NCBI RefSeq assembly: GCF_003056405.1
Contig: NZ_PYVZ01000016.1
Coordinates: forward strand, 45,789 to 109,788
From: Devosia indica
GTDB lineage: Bacteria > Pseudomonadota > Alphaproteobacteria > Rhizobiales > Devosiaceae
Direction: 5' to 3'
DNA length: 64,000 nucleotides
Shown: positions 1-8,309 of the stretch, piece by piece
Layout of the letters: every line of letters begins with the position of its first letter
How positions within the stretch are numbered: the stretch's first letter is position 1
The notes under the pieces: generated by a model
Seen by the model: the letters and a program-made list of their open reading frames with translations, nothing else
What the model was told of the DNA's origin: nothing
Databases searched by the model: none
Made by a program: the position numbers and the translations under genes

Positions 1-240
1 CAGCAGGTCCGCCTCCAATTCGCTCTCGGTCAGGCCTGTCCGGTAGATCTCCGGCTGCAGCGCCAGGGCCGCGGCATCGAGCGCCACCTGGGCGCGCTGC
101 CGGGTCTGCTCGAGCGAGACATAGTCCACCGTGGCGCCGCCCAGCGCGATCAGCACAATCGCCATCAGCCCGAACAGCACCGCGAATACGCCGCTTTCGT
201 CCTTGGCAAACCGTTGCAACAGCGGAACAAATCTGGACAT
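1..240 (-). CDS. TadE/TadG-like pilus assembly protein, N-terminal part
   Basis: Only the first 80 residues are in the window; the gene runs off the left edge. A short cytoplasmic start (MSRFVPLLQRFAKDESG) leads into one hydrophobic segment at about residues 18-38 and then a helical stretch rich in Ala, Gln and Arg (DYVSLEQTRQRAQVALDAAA). This is the usual N-terminus of Flp/Tad pseudopilin-like TadG proteins, which sit in the inner membrane and expose a periplasmic domain. The missing C-terminus (often a von Willebrand-type domain) cannot be judged. The Tad assignment is family knowledge applied to a short fragment. Confidence 0.7.
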   Translation of the reverse strand, partial: MSRFVPLLQRFAKDESGVFAVLFGLMAIVLIALGGATVDYVSLEQTRQRAQVALDAAALALQPEIYRTGLTESELEADLL

Positions 241-297
241 CAGGACACCTGGTTGCGCCACGAAGGGATGAGCAGGTCGCACCTTCGCGCAAACTTG

Positions 298-927
298 TTA
301 GGAAAGAACAACCACCTTGGAGTTGAGCTGCACGCGGCCATAAAGGTCGATCACGTCCTCATTGGTCATGCGGATGCAGCCCGAAGACACGTTCTGGCCG
401 ATCGACCACGGCTCATTGGTGCCGTGAATACGGTAGAGCGTTGAGCCCAGATAAAGCGCCCGCGCGCCCAGCGGATTGTCAATGCCGCCCGGCATATGCG
501 CCGGCAGCCCGGGCTGGCGCTTGCGCATCTCGGCCGGCGGCGTCCAGCCCGGCCATTCCGCCTTGCGGCTGACCCGGTGCGTGCCGCGCCATTCGAACCC
601 GTCCCGCGCCACCCCGATGCCATAGCGCAGCGCCCGGCCATCGCCGAGCACGAAATAGAGAAAATGCTGCCGCGTATCGACCACGATGGTGCCGCTGCGC
701 TCATGGGTGGCATAGGGCACCACCTGTCGCAGATAGACTGGCGAGACATGCACATTGGCCTGCAGCGCCAGCGCGTGGCGTGGCCGGCCTTCGGTGATGG
801 TCACGCCGGGCGGTGGCGCAAAGCGCCAGCCGGGGCGAAAGGTTTCCGCCTGGCTGGGCAGCGCTGTGCTCACCAGTGCGAATGTGGCCAGCGCAATGGC
901 CAGCCGGGGCAGGTTTCGGACGATCAT
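298..927 (-). CDS. L,D-transpeptidase (YkuD domain), exported
   Basis: 209 residues. The N-terminus is a signal peptide (hydrophobic segment about residues 8-22, likely cleavage after SQA near residue 27). The YkuD catalytic motif is at about residues 168-187, with the conserved His in YRIHGTNEP and the nucleophile Cys in SSGCIRM. Such enzymes make 3-3 cross-links in periplasmic peptidoglycan or attach proteins to it. Start is the ATG at 927, preceded by AAGG. It is a compact single-domain form without LysM or peptidoglycan-binding repeats. Substrate (cross-linking versus lipoprotein anchoring) cannot be decided from sequence. Confidence 0.9.
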   Translation of the reverse strand: MIVRNLPRLAIALATFALVSTALPSQAETFRPGWRFAPPPGVTITEGRPRHALALQANVHVSPVYLRQVVPYATHERSGTIVVDTRQHFLYFVLGDGRALRYGIGVARDGFEWRGTHRVSRKAEWPGWTPPAEMRKRQPGLPAHMPGGIDNPLGARALYLGSTLYRIHGTNEPWSIGQNVSSGCIRMTNEDVIDLYGRVQLNSKVVVLS

Positions 928-1063
928 GGCCTTGCATCCCCAATAATGCGTTTGGCCGTATTTTCCCGCACAAGCGCAAAGGAGTCCTCAAGCCGCGTGG
1001 TTAACCGGGCGTGGTTAGGGGCCGTTAACAAACCCTTGCCACGCTGCCACGAAACGCCTGAAT

Positions 1064-1483
1064 CTAAAGGAAAACCGAGTCGTCCATCTCTTCTGCCGGC
1101 GGCAGCACGCGCTGCACCGCCAGGCCCAATTGCTCGGTGGTAAAAGGCTTGGGCAGCACCTCGTTAACGCCCAGTTCCCGGGCCCGTGCAATATTTTCCC
1201 GCGAGGGATAAGCCGTCATCAGGATCACCGGTGTGGTCCGGGGCGCGCCAAATCGCGCATCGCGCAGCACCTGCATCACGCCCGCGCCATTGATGTCGGG
1301 CATGTACCAGTCCATCAGCATGAAGTGGAATGGCTTGCCCATCAGCTTGAGTATGGCTTCCGCGCCGTTCTCGGCCTCCTCGACATCGGCAATGCCCAGC
1401 TTGTTGAGGCCCACCGTGCAGATCGCGCGCGCATAGGTGTTGTCGTCCACCACCAGCGCCCGCAAGCGTCCTGGTATGATCAT
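1064..1483 (-). CDS. Single-domain response regulator (CheY-like receiver)
   Basis: 139 residues made up of one receiver domain. The acidic pair is in LVVDDN (about residue 12), the phospho-acceptor Asp is in LMDWYMPD (about residue 58), the Thr is in ILMTAYPS and the Lys is in LPKPFT. There is no output domain, so it should act by protein contact (chemotaxis, phosphorelay or motility type). I chose the ATG at 1483 because GGAGGGG lies just upstream; the frame stays open to 1666 but that part has no domain. No histidine kinase is adjacent, so its partner is unknown. Confidence 0.85.
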   Translation of the reverse strand: MIIPGRLRALVVDDNTYARAICTVGLNKLGIADVEEAENGAEAILKLMGKPFHFMLMDWYMPDINGAGVMQVLRDARFGAPRTTPVILMTAYPSRENIARARELGVNEVLPKPFTTEQLGLAVQRVLPPAEEMDDSVFL

Positions 1484-1739
1484 GCCGCCCCTCCAACGTC
1501 GCACGCGCCCAACGCCCAAGGGACGCATGAATTTTTGTGCCAGACTGCCGAAAAATGCCCGCTGGATAGCAGGCAGCGCGGCCCTGTCAATCCGGTCCTT
1601 GCCGGGGCCGGATCGGCAAGCGTGTCTTCCAGGCAACACTTGCCACAGAGTGCGACAGACTGACACATCTTGGCTTGCGGCTCACGTGATCGTGAGTTAC
1701 CCAGATGCCGTCTGCAAAGCCAACCGAGGGAGGCGTTTG

Positions 1740-1805
1740 ATGTTCAAATCTGTAACCCGCCACTCGGGGCCAAATCACCTTCATCACGGTCACGCCACCG
1801 CGTAA
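1740..1805 (+). CDS. Candidate 21-residue His-rich microprotein or leader peptide
   Basis: A short frame starting ATG at 1740 with a strong ribosome site (GGGAGG at 1728-1733, spacing 6). The peptide ends NHLHHGHATA and has five His in 21 residues. It lies about 150 bp before the DUF1127-like gene and about 820 bp before hisS. Seen: the start signal and composition. Inferred: that it is translated, and possibly a leader peptide or metal-binding microprotein. It may be chance. Confidence 0.25.
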   Translation: MFKSVTRHSGPNHLHHGHATA

Positions 1806-1928
1806 CCACTGACGGTACCCTCGGCCGCATCGCGGCTCGCGGACACCCCCAACTCTCCACCCTGAATCGCCGAACCGGGTCATTCCACGTCCCGATTCCG
1901 CCATTCTCCCGTCTTTTCACAACAGGGG

Positions 1929-1948
1929 CCGGCAGGGTGACCTGCCGG
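1929..1948 (+). promoter_or_regulatory. Small hairpin just before the 1957 start codon
   Basis: Perfect 8-bp stem (CCGGCAGG / CCTGCCGG) closed by a GTGA tetraloop, ending eight bases before the ATG at 1957. Its position over the 5' untranslated region could mask ribosome binding. Seen: the stem. The regulatory role is inference. Confidence 0.35.
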
Positions 1949-1956
1949 AACAACCA

Positions 1957-2223
1957 ATGACTTCGAACGTGCTCAATGAGCGCAGCGTGGTGCTGCGTCT
2001 CGAATTCTCCATCGCCGATGCTGTCCAGCAGCGCGGACTGGTCCCCGTCGTCGGGGCAGCCATTCGCGCCTGGTGGGCCCAGCGTCCGGTGCGTTATGCT
2101 CAGGTGCCCGGCTATCTGCGCGAAGATGTCGGCCTGCCGCCCGAGGATGAATACCGCAACCTATTTACCGTGCCCGCGCAGCTCTGGCAGTTCCGCCCGC
2201 CGGATCAGGACATCTCAAGATGA
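1957..2223 (+). CDS. Small DUF1127-like protein
   Basis: 88 residues. The middle (AIRAWWAQRPVRYAQVP followed by LREDVGLPPEDE) resembles the Arg-rich helix plus 'L.DIGL...' end of the DUF1127/YjiS family, small proteins often linked to stress or RNA metabolism in alphaproteobacteria. The match is partial and the usual run of Arg residues is weak. No signal peptide or membrane segment is visible. A hairpin with a UUCG-type loop follows at 2230-2255. Family placement is tentative. Confidence 0.55.
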   Translation: MTSNVLNERSVVLRLEFSIADAVQQRGLVPVVGAAIRAWWAQRPVRYAQVPGYLREDVGLPPEDEYRNLFTVPAQLWQFRPPDQDISR

Positions 2224-2229
2224 GAGAAC

Positions 2230-2255
2230 GACAGCCGGGGTTCGCCCCGGCTGTC
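2230..2255 (+). terminator. Terminator-like hairpin after the DUF1127-like gene
   Basis: Perfect 11-bp stem GACAGCCGGGG / CCCCGGCTGTC with a TTCG loop, seven bases after the TGA at 2221-2223. The downstream tract (TCTTGC) is poor in T, so it is a weak intrinsic terminator or a 3' end stabiliser. Confidence 0.5.
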
Positions 2256-2318
2256 TCTTGCGGCTTGCATGGCTCTGCCAACTTATCCACGGTGCCAGGA
2301 ACCGCTTCATACTGCGTC

Positions 2319-2525
2319 CATCACTCCCGCGCGGACGGACTGCAGCGAACTTTGCGGGGGGAGCCGGTTGGGTGCTGGGTCGCTCCAGGGCCTGCCTGCT
2401 CGTTGGGCCACCTTGCGACGAGCGATCAAGAGGGGCCACGACAGCAGGAGAAACCCGGCGTTCCGAGGCGGCGACGTCTCTATTATCTAGTTTTACCGAG
2501 ACGCACGTGCCTCGGAACACGTCCA
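2319..2525 (+). repeat. Dispersed structured repeat, copy A (possible ncRNA)
   Basis: About 207 bp, almost identical to 63344-63551 on the other strand; I see only a handful of differences. The 3' part folds as a long hairpin: GTTCCGAGGC (2460-2469) pairs with GCCTCGGAAC (2509-2518), then CGTCTC (2475-2480) pairs with GAGACG (2498-2503) around a T-rich loop. Upstream a 7-bp stem CTCGTTG / CGACGAG is possible. Copy B changes one pair T-A to C-G on both sides, which favours a conserved RNA structure. It has no coding signal; the frames across it are artefacts. Sits between the DUF1127-like gene and hisS. Confidence 0.75.
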
Positions 2526-2628
2526 CCTGGTCCCACCCGACGGCTTTTGCCGCTCGGGCCATTGGTGCAACCATTGTCTCACTGGCTTTGATCGTCTAAG
2601 CAAACGACCGACTTTCCAGGGCGAAGAA

Positions 2629-4215
2629 ATGACCGAAAAGACCAAGCTCATCACGCCCCGCCTGCCGCGCGGGTTCGAAGATCGCACGCCGGGCGAAATC
2701 GCCGCCGTCGGCGCCATGATCGACAAGATCAAGGCCGTCTACGAGCGTTATGGCTTCGACCCCGTCGAAACCCCGCTGTTTGAATATACCGAAACGCTCG
2801 GCAAGTTCCTGCCCGATACCGACCGGCCCAATGCCGGCGTCTTTTCCCTGCAGGACGATGACGAACAGTGGATGAGCCTGCGCTACGATTTGACCGCGCC
2901 GCTCGCCCGCTTCTTTGCCGAAAATTTCGAAACCCTGCCCAAGCCCTACCGCTCCTATCGGCAGGGCTATGTCTTCCGCAACGAAAAGCCCGGCCCCGGC
3001 CGCTTCCGCCAGTTCATGCAATTCGACGCAGACACGGTCGGCGCCCCCGGCCCCGAAGCCGACGCCGAAATGTGCATGATGATGGCCGACGTCATGGACG
3101 CGCTGGGTCTGCAGGGCAAATACGTCGTCCGCGTCAATAACCGTAAGGTGCTGGATGGCATTATGGAGGCGGCAGGAATTGTGGACGATGGCCAGAAGGT
3201 AACGGCGCTACGGGCGATCGATAAGCTGGACAAGTTTGGCGTTGATGGCGTGCGCCTGCTGCTCGGCAAAGGGCGCAAAGACGAAAGTGGCGACTTCACC
3301 CAAGGCGCTGGCTTGTCAGACGCCCAGATCAGTAGTTTCGAATATCTCTTCGCATGCTTCGAGGGTCGGACTGTTGCAGAAGCTACAGAGGAGCCGGGAG
3401 TTATTCGGTACATACCCGCGAACGCCCTGCACATTGATGCCGCTCGGCACCAAGAGGCCGGGGTGTATTCGCTGCCGCTTGGTGTGCTGAATTCGGCATT
3501 CCACAGATTTGGCGGCGATGCCACCATCAACGCGTCGGGGTTCTCAGGCTACAAAGAACTCTACGAGATGGGCAAAACCTTTCACTTGGCGGGCTACAGC
3601 GACCGCATCAAGATCGACCCCTCCGTCGTCCGTGGCCTCGAATATTACACCGGCCCCGTCTTCGAGATCGAACTGACCTTCAAGGTCCAGAACGAAAAGG
3701 GCCAGGACGTGGTCTTCGGCTCGGTTGGCGGCGGTGGCCGTTATGATGGCCTGGTCTCCCGCTTCCGCCGCGAACCCGTGCCGGCCACCGGCTTTTCCAT
3801 CGGCGTCTCTCGGCTGGCCAATGCGCTCAAACTCACCGGCAATCTCGGCGCCACCGAACCCGCAGGGCCGGTCGTCGTCCTCGTCATGGACAAGGACCAA
3901 ACCGCCCGCTACCAGGCCATGGTCTCCGAGCTGCGCGCCGCCGGCATCCGCGCCGAAATGTTCCTTGGCTCCACCAAGAATTTCGGCAAGCAGGTCGCCT
4001 ATGCCGACAAGCGCAATGCGCCCGCCGTCATCATCGAAGGGTCTCAGGAGCGCGAGCAGGGCGTCTTGCAGGTGAAAGACCTGGTCGCCGGCAAACAGGC
4101 CGCCCAGGCCATCACCGACAATGCCGAATGGAAAGCCGCCCGCCCCGGCCAGTTCGAGATCCAGCGCGAAGATCTGGTTTCCGCGGTCCAGAAACTGCTG
4201 AGCGAGCAGGGTTGA
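2629..4215 (+). CDS. hisS: Histidyl-tRNA synthetase
   Basis: 528 residues; class II synthetase that charges tRNA-His in the cytoplasm. Motif 2 region [16 protein letters not shown] is at about residues 120-135, the HisA-type motif [11 protein letters not shown] near residue 340, and motif 3 [13 protein letters not shown] near 370, followed by the C-terminal anticodon-binding domain. Start ATG at 2629 follows CAGGGCGAAGA. The stretch encoding about residues 171-325 uses many codons rare in the flanks (CTA, GGA, ACA, ATA), suggesting an insertion or gene conversion. First gene of hisS-hisZ-hisG, an order common in the Hyphomicrobiales. Confidence 0.95.
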   Translation: MTEKTKLITPRLPRGFEDRTPGEIAAVGAMIDKIKAVYERYGFDPVETPLFEYTETLGKFLPDTDRPNAGVFSLQDDDEQWMSLRYDLTAPLARFFAENFETLPKPYRSYRQGYVFRNEKPGPGRFRQFMQFDADTVGAPGPEADAEMCMMMADVMDALGLQGKYVVRVNNRKVLDGIMEAAGIVDDGQKVTALRAIDKLDKFGVDGVRLLLGKGRKDESGDFTQGAGLSDAQISSFEYLFACFEGRTVAEATEEPGVIRYIPANALHIDAARHQEAGVYSLPLGVLNSAFHRFGGDATINASGFSGYKELYEMGKTFHLAGYSDRIKIDPSVVRGLEYYTGPVFEIELTFKVQNEKGQDVVFGSVGGGGRYDGLVSRFRREPVPATGFSIGVSRLANALKLTGNLGATEPAGPVVVLVMDKDQTARYQAMVSELRAAGIRAEMFLGSTKNFGKQVAYADKRNAPAVIIEGSQEREQGVLQVKDLVAGKQAAQAITDNAEWKAARPGQFEIQREDLVSAVQKLLSEQG

Positions 4216-4247
4216 TGAGTTTGCCCCGCTCTTTCCCCCAACGCGAT

Positions 4248-4333
4248 GTCACCCCGGCGAAGGCCGGGGCCCATCTTGAGATGCCTGTTTGTGGCGAGAC
4301 CTCAGGATGGATCCCGGCCTTCGCCGGGATGAC
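4248..4333. repeat. Alphaproteobacterial REP-like palindromic repeat
   Basis: 86 bp between hisS and hisZ. It begins GTCACCCCGGCGAAGGCC and ends GGCCTTCGCCGGGATGAC, so the ends are near-perfect inverted repeats around a central spacer. This is the common 'GGATCCCGGCCTTCGCCGGGATGAC' type seen across alphaproteobacterial intergenic regions. A related half copy is at 34567-34597. It keeps the frame open into hisZ from 4289, which would mislead start calling. Confidence 0.85.
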
Positions 4334-4354
4334 AGACGGTGGAAAGGTCGAAAA

Positions 4355-5419
4355 ATGACCAACGCCGCCTATCGCCGCAGCCAGCTCGAATCCCTCGTTG
4401 AAGCCCAGGGCGGCTGCCGCGCCACCCCACCGCTGCTTTTGAGCGCCGGTCCCTATTTCGACCTCGCCGGCGAGGAGTTCGGCCGCCGCCTCCTGCTCAC
4501 TACCGACGTTACCGGCGCCGAATATTGCCTCCGCCCCGATTTCACCCTCCCCATCGTGGCCGATTACATCGCCAATGGGGCAGGGGAGCCGGCGGCCTTT
4601 TCCTATCTCGGCCCGATCTTCCGCCAGCGCGAAACCGGCCCTGCCGAATTCGATCAGGCCGGCATCGAGCTGCTGGCTCAGCCCGATGGCGATATCGCGC
4701 TCGATCAGGTGCTGACCTTCGCCCGCGCCGCGCTTTCGCTCTATGGCATCACGCCCAATGTGCGCCTGGGCGGCGTTGGCCTGTTCGAAGCCCTGCTGGC
4801 CCAGGCCGACATGCCCGATGCCTGGCGCCCGCGCATCCGCCACCGCTTCGGCCATACCGAGGCCATGGACCGCCTGCTCTCCCGGCTCGAACAGGCCCCC
4901 GATCTGCCCCGCACCGAGCAGCCCAGCCGTGACGAACTGGTTGAGGATGTGACCGCCCGCATGGTCTCGGCCGGCCTCAGCCTCTCCGAGGGCCGTTCGC
5001 CCGAGGAGATCGCTGACCGCTATCTCGAACAACAGGCGCTCGACGCGGCCCATGTGCCGGCCGCAACACTGAAACTGCTGCGCGACTTTCTCGCCATCAA
5101 GGGCGACGCCCTGACCGCCCTGCGCGAGGTCGAGGCGCTGGCCGACAAACATCGCCTGTTCCTCGGGCCGCCCATGAAGGCCATCCGCCGTCATCTCGAT
5201 GGTCTGGGCGAGGCACGCATCACCTTCGACGCCAGCTTTTCCCCGCGCCTCGATTATTACACCGGCATTGTCTTTGAAATGCGCGGGCAGGGCGGCACCG
5301 TGCTCGTCTCGGGCGGCCAATATGACCGTCTCCTCGAACGTCTCGGCGCCACCGCCCCCATCGCCGCCTCCGGCTGCGCTCTCTGGGTCGATCGCATGGA
5401 GGCAGAGTGGCCCAAATGA
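4355..5419 (+). CDS. hisZ: ATP phosphoribosyltransferase regulatory subunit
   Basis: 354 residues; a histidyl-tRNA synthetase paralogue without the anticodon-binding domain. It complexes with short-form HisG to make it active and feedback-sensitive in histidine synthesis. Class II core signatures are visible: LRPDFTLPIVADYI, YLGPIFRQRETGPAEF (motif 2-like) and LDYYTGIVFEM with SGGQYDRLLERL at the end. Start is the ATG at 4355 with GGAAAGG upstream; longer starts would run through the 4248-4333 repeat. Its TGA overlaps the hisG ATG (ATGA). Confidence 0.93.
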   Translation: MTNAAYRRSQLESLVEAQGGCRATPPLLLSAGPYFDLAGEEFGRRLLLTTDVTGAEYCLRPDFTLPIVADYIANGAGEPAAFSYLGPIFRQRETGPAEFDQAGIELLAQPDGDIALDQVLTFARAALSLYGITPNVRLGGVGLFEALLAQADMPDAWRPRIRHRFGHTEAMDRLLSRLEQAPDLPRTEQPSRDELVEDVTARMVSAGLSLSEGRSPEEIADRYLEQQALDAAHVPAATLKLLRDFLAIKGDALTALREVEALADKHRLFLGPPMKAIRRHLDGLGEARITFDASFSPRLDYYTGIVFEMRGQGGTVLVSGGQYDRLLERLGATAPIAASGCALWVDRMEAEWPK

Positions 5420-6108
5420 CCATCACCCTCGCCGTCCCCTCAAAGGGTCGCCTTGAAGAACTCACCCGCGACTGGTTTGCCCGGCGTGGCCTCACCATCA
5501 CCCGTCCGGGCGGGGCCCGCTCCTATCTCGGCGCCATCGAAGGTCTGCCTGAGGTCACGGTACGCTTCTTCCCGGCCTCGGAAATTGCGCGTGAACTCAT
5601 TCGCGGCAATATCGATCTCGGTGTCACCGGCCGTGACCTGATCCACGAGACCAGCGAAGCCGGCCCCGATGCAGTCGAATTCGCGCGCGACCTCGAATTT
5701 GGCCATGCTGATGTGGTCATCGCCGTGCCCGAAGCCTGGATCGACGTCACCCATATGCACGATCTGGCCGACGTTGCCTCCGATTTCCGCTCCCGCCACG
5801 GGCGCTGGCTGCGCATCGCCACCAAATACATCACCATCACCCGCCAGCACTTTGCCAGTGCCGGTATCGCCGAATATCGCATTGTCGAAAGCCTTGGCGC
5901 CACCGAAGCCGCGCCCGCCTCGGGTGTCGCCGATATCGTGGTCGACATCACCTCGACCGGGTCGACCCTGGCCGCCAACGGCCTGCGCGTGCTCGAAGAT
6001 GGTGTGATGCTCAAAAGCGAGGCCAACCTGATTGTTTCGCGTACCGCTCAGTGGACCGAACAGCGCCGCGAAACCCTCAATGCGCTGCTCGGACAATTGC
6101 AGGGCTGA
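5416..6108 (+). CDS. hisG: ATP phosphoribosyltransferase, short form
   Basis: 230 residues, the short HisG type that needs HisZ. It catalyses ATP + PRPP to N1-(5-phosphoribosyl)-ATP, the first step of histidine synthesis. The N-terminus TITLAVPSKGRLEE and the PRPP-binding region DIVVDITSTGSTLAANGL (about residues 175-192) are typical. I take the ATG at 5416, which overlaps the hisZ stop; an in-frame GTG at 5407 sits 4 bases after GGAGG and is a real alternative. Translational coupling fits the HisZ-HisG complex. Confidence 0.94.
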   Translation: MTITLAVPSKGRLEELTRDWFARRGLTITRPGGARSYLGAIEGLPEVTVRFFPASEIARELIRGNIDLGVTGRDLIHETSEAGPDAVEFARDLEFGHADVVIAVPEAWIDVTHMHDLADVASDFRSRHGRWLRIATKYITITRQHFASAGIAEYRIVESLGATEAAPASGVADIVVDITSTGSTLAANGLRVLEDGVMLKSEANLIVSRTAQWTEQRRETLNALLGQLQG

Positions 6109-6111
6109 GCG

Positions 6112-6270
6112 ATGGAACTGGCCTTTGTCATGCTTCTGGTTGTTTGCGGCGTCAGCCTGATCGTCTATGCCGGTCTGGCGCAGCGCCCGACGGCCGGAAA
6201 CCAGGACGCCACTCAACCCGACGATGCCGCCGATGAGGCCGACAGCGGCGGCGCGGGAGACGGCGACTGA
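6112..6270 (+). CDS. Small single-span membrane protein, 52 residues
   Basis: Starts ATG at 6112, three bases after the hisG stop. Residues 1-23 form one hydrophobic helix (MELAFVMLLVVCGVSLIVYA); the tail from about residue 27 is acidic (DATQPDDAADEADSGG). No family recognised. Spacing suggests co-transcription with hisG and the following glycosyltransferase. Coding status is inferred from the start position, helix and codon use. Confidence 0.5.
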   Translation: MELAFVMLLVVCGVSLIVYAGLAQRPTAGNQDATQPDDAADEADSGGAGDGD

Positions 6271-6333
6271 TATGAGATTGCCGCCGCCGCCCAAATCACG
6301 GCACAACGTCACAAGGGTCCGGCGGGGGGCGCG

Positions 6334-7551
6334 GTGGCTGAAGTACTTGAACTGACCATTCTCATGCCCTGCCTCAACGAGGCGGAGACCCTGGCCACCT
6401 GCATCGGCAAGGCCAGGGACTACCTTGCGCGCTCTGGCGTCGCCGGCGAGGTGCTGGTTGCTGACAATGGCTCGACCGACGGCTCCCAGGCCATTGCCGA
6501 GGCCAGTGGCGCCCGTCTGGTCAATGCCGAGCAGCGCGGCTATGGCGCAGCCCTCGCCAGCGGCATCGCCGCTGCGCGGGGCAAATTCGTCATCATGGGT
6601 GACGCCGACGATAGCTACGATTTCGCCAATCTCGATGCCTTTATGAGCGAGCTGCGCAATGGCGCCGATCTGGTCATGGGCAATCGCTTTGCCGGCGGCA
6701 TCGCCCCCGGCGCCATGCCCTGGCATCACCGCTATATCGGCAATCCCCTGCTCAGTTTTGTGGGGCGCCTCTTCTTCAAGACCCCGGTGCACGATTTCCA
6801 TTGCGGCTTGCGCGGCTTTTCCCGCGCCGCCATCACCGATCTCAACCTGCGCACGACCGGCATGGAATTCGCCTCCGAAATGGTGGTCAAGGCGACCCTG
6901 TCCCACCTGGATATCCGCGAAGTCCCCACCACGCTCCGGCCCGATGGCCGCTCCCGCCAGCCGCATCTGCGCGCGTTCCGCGATGGCTGGCGCCATCTGC
7001 GGTTCCTGCTGCTGTTTTCGCCGCGCTGGCTGTTTCTCTATCCCGGCCTGTTCCTGCTGATCGTCGGGCTGGTCTTTGGCTCCTTGCTCGCCGGCGGTCC
7101 CATGAGGATCGGCACGGTGACCCTGAGCGTGCACAGCCTGCTGGTGGCGTCGCTCTGCGTCATCATGGGCACCCAATCGATCGCCTTTGCCGTCATTGGC
7201 CGCCGCTTTGCCTCGCGCTATGGTTTCATCCCCCGCTCCGGCGTCTATGACCGCGTCCTTGAAAGCCTGACCCTGGAGCGCCTGCTGCTGCTGGCCATCC
7301 TGCTGATGGCCGGCGGGCTCGCAGCCATGGGCTGGGGCACCTGGGAATGGGCCAAGCGCGATTTCGGTCCATTGACCTCCACCGCCACCCTCCGGGCTCT
7401 CATCCTGGCCATGACCGCATTGGTCACCGGCTTCCAATTGATGATGAGCGCCTTCATGTCCTCCATGATCAACATCCCCATCTATGAGCGCCGCCTAGCC
7501 GATCAAGTCATTCCTGACGATCAGTTCCGCCGCCGTACCGACCAGGTCTGA
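6334..7551 (+). CDS. Family 2 membrane glycosyltransferase
   Basis: 405 residues. The N-terminal GT-A domain has LTILMPCLNEAETL (residues 7-20), ADNGSTDGS (about 45-53) and the metal-binding DADDSYDF (about 90-97), like DPM1/polyprenyl-phosphate sugar transferases. The C-terminal third has about four membrane helices (near 225-245, 260-285, 310-330 and 345-370). Such enzymes move a sugar from a nucleotide to a lipid carrier or onto cell-envelope glycans. The start is GTG at 6334 with GGCGGGGGG upstream. The acceptor cannot be told. It lies downstream of hisG and the 52-residue protein. Confidence 0.88.
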   Translation: MAEVLELTILMPCLNEAETLATCIGKARDYLARSGVAGEVLVADNGSTDGSQAIAEASGARLVNAEQRGYGAALASGIAAARGKFVIMGDADDSYDFANLDAFMSELRNGADLVMGNRFAGGIAPGAMPWHHRYIGNPLLSFVGRLFFKTPVHDFHCGLRGFSRAAITDLNLRTTGMEFASEMVVKATLSHLDIREVPTTLRPDGRSRQPHLRAFRDGWRHLRFLLLFSPRWLFLYPGLFLLIVGLVFGSLLAGGPMRIGTVTLSVHSLLVASLCVIMGTQSIAFAVIGRRFASRYGFIPRSGVYDRVLESLTLERLLLLAILLMAGGLAAMGWGTWEWAKRDFGPLTSTATLRALILAMTALVTGFQLMMSAFMSSMINIPIYERRLADQVIPDDQFRRRTDQV

Positions 7552-7559
7552 TCCTCCAA

Positions 7560-8309
7560 ATGCTTGATCCGCTCATTCTTCTGGCCCTCATGGGCGTCGG
7601 CCTGCTCGCCGGTTTCGTCGATGCCATAGCCGGGGGCGGCGGCATGCTGACCGTGCCGGCGCTGCTTTCCGCCGGGCTGCCGCCGGTTGCCGCACTGGCA
7701 ACCAACAAGATGCAATCGGTGGTCGGCACCGGCATGGCGGTCCTGACCTATTGGCGACGCGGCTTTGTGGATTTTCGCAATCTTGTGCCGGCCATTGCCC
7801 TGACTTTTGCCGGCAGCTTTCTCGGCGCCCTCACGGTCAGCCAGCTCGATACCGGCCTGCTCGACATCGCCGTGCCCGTGGCTCTGATCGCCATTGCCCT
7901 TTATTTCCTGTTCGCGCCCAAACTGTCTGATGCAGACAAGGCGGCGCGTTTGCCCTTCGGCCCCTTCGTGCCCATTCTGGGCTTCGCCATTGGCTTTTAC
8001 GACGGCGTCTTTGGTCCCGGCACCGGGTCCTTTTTCACCATTGGCTTTGTGCTGCTGTTCGGTCTGGGCCTCACCCGCGCCACCGGCAATACCAAGGCGC
8101 TGAATTTCATCTCGAACCTGGCCGCGCTGGCCATCTTCATTCCGCAGGGCCATGTCGTCTGGCCGGTCGCACTGGTCATGGCCCTCGGCCAGATCGTCGG
8201 CGGCTATATCGGTGCCCGCACCGGTATTCGCTATGGCGCCAGGGTCATCCGTCCGCTGGTCGTGGTGGTGTCCATCGCCATGGCCATCAAGCTGTTATTC
8301 TTTCCCTGA
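7560..8309 (+). CDS. TSUP (TauE/SafE) family membrane transporter
   Basis: 249 residues with about eight hydrophobic helices. The N-terminal repeat GLLAGFVDAIAGGGGMLTVPAL and the second-half repeat GFAIGFYDGVFGPGTGSFF are the paired signatures of the TauE/SafE family, which exports or imports organosulfur compounds or sulfite. ATG at 7560 is 8 bases after the previous stop, so it probably shares its transcript. Substrate unknown. The TGA abuts the stop of the convergent BrnA-like gene. Confidence 0.9.
   Translation: MLDPLILLALMGVGLLAGFVDAIAGGGGMLTVPALLSAGLPPVAALATNKMQSVVGTGMAVLTYWRRGFVDFRNLVPAIALTFAGSFLGALTVSQLDTGLLDIAVPVALIAIALYFLFAPKLSDADKAARLPFGPFVPILGFAIGFYDGVFGPGTGSFFTIGFVLLFGLGLTRATGNTKALNFISNLAALAIFIPQGHVVWPVALVMALGQIVGGYIGARTGIRYGARVIRPLVVVVSIAMAIKLLFFP

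Larger units (their letters stand above)
1484..1956. other. Intergenic stretch, 473 bp
   Basis: No conserved protein is visible on either strand. It holds a candidate 21-codon His-rich microORF (1740-1805) and a small hairpin just before the next gene (1929-1948), both listed separately. The rest shows no recognisable signal. Confidence 0.5.

Noticed and set aside
2215..2599. Overlapping frames of 70-200 codons across copy A (and the same across copy B at 63057-63656)
   Set aside because: Three frames are open at once, the two copies differ by a frame-breaking T, and hairpin structure is conserved instead; such frames are probably spurious annotations.
4289..4354. Longer hisZ start
   Set aside because: Would translate the REP-like repeat; a good ribosome site precedes ATG 4355.
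5440..7437. 665-codon frame opposite hisG and the glycosyltransferase
   Set aside because: Covers two well-supported genes and a spacer; Gly/Ala-rich composition typical of shadows.
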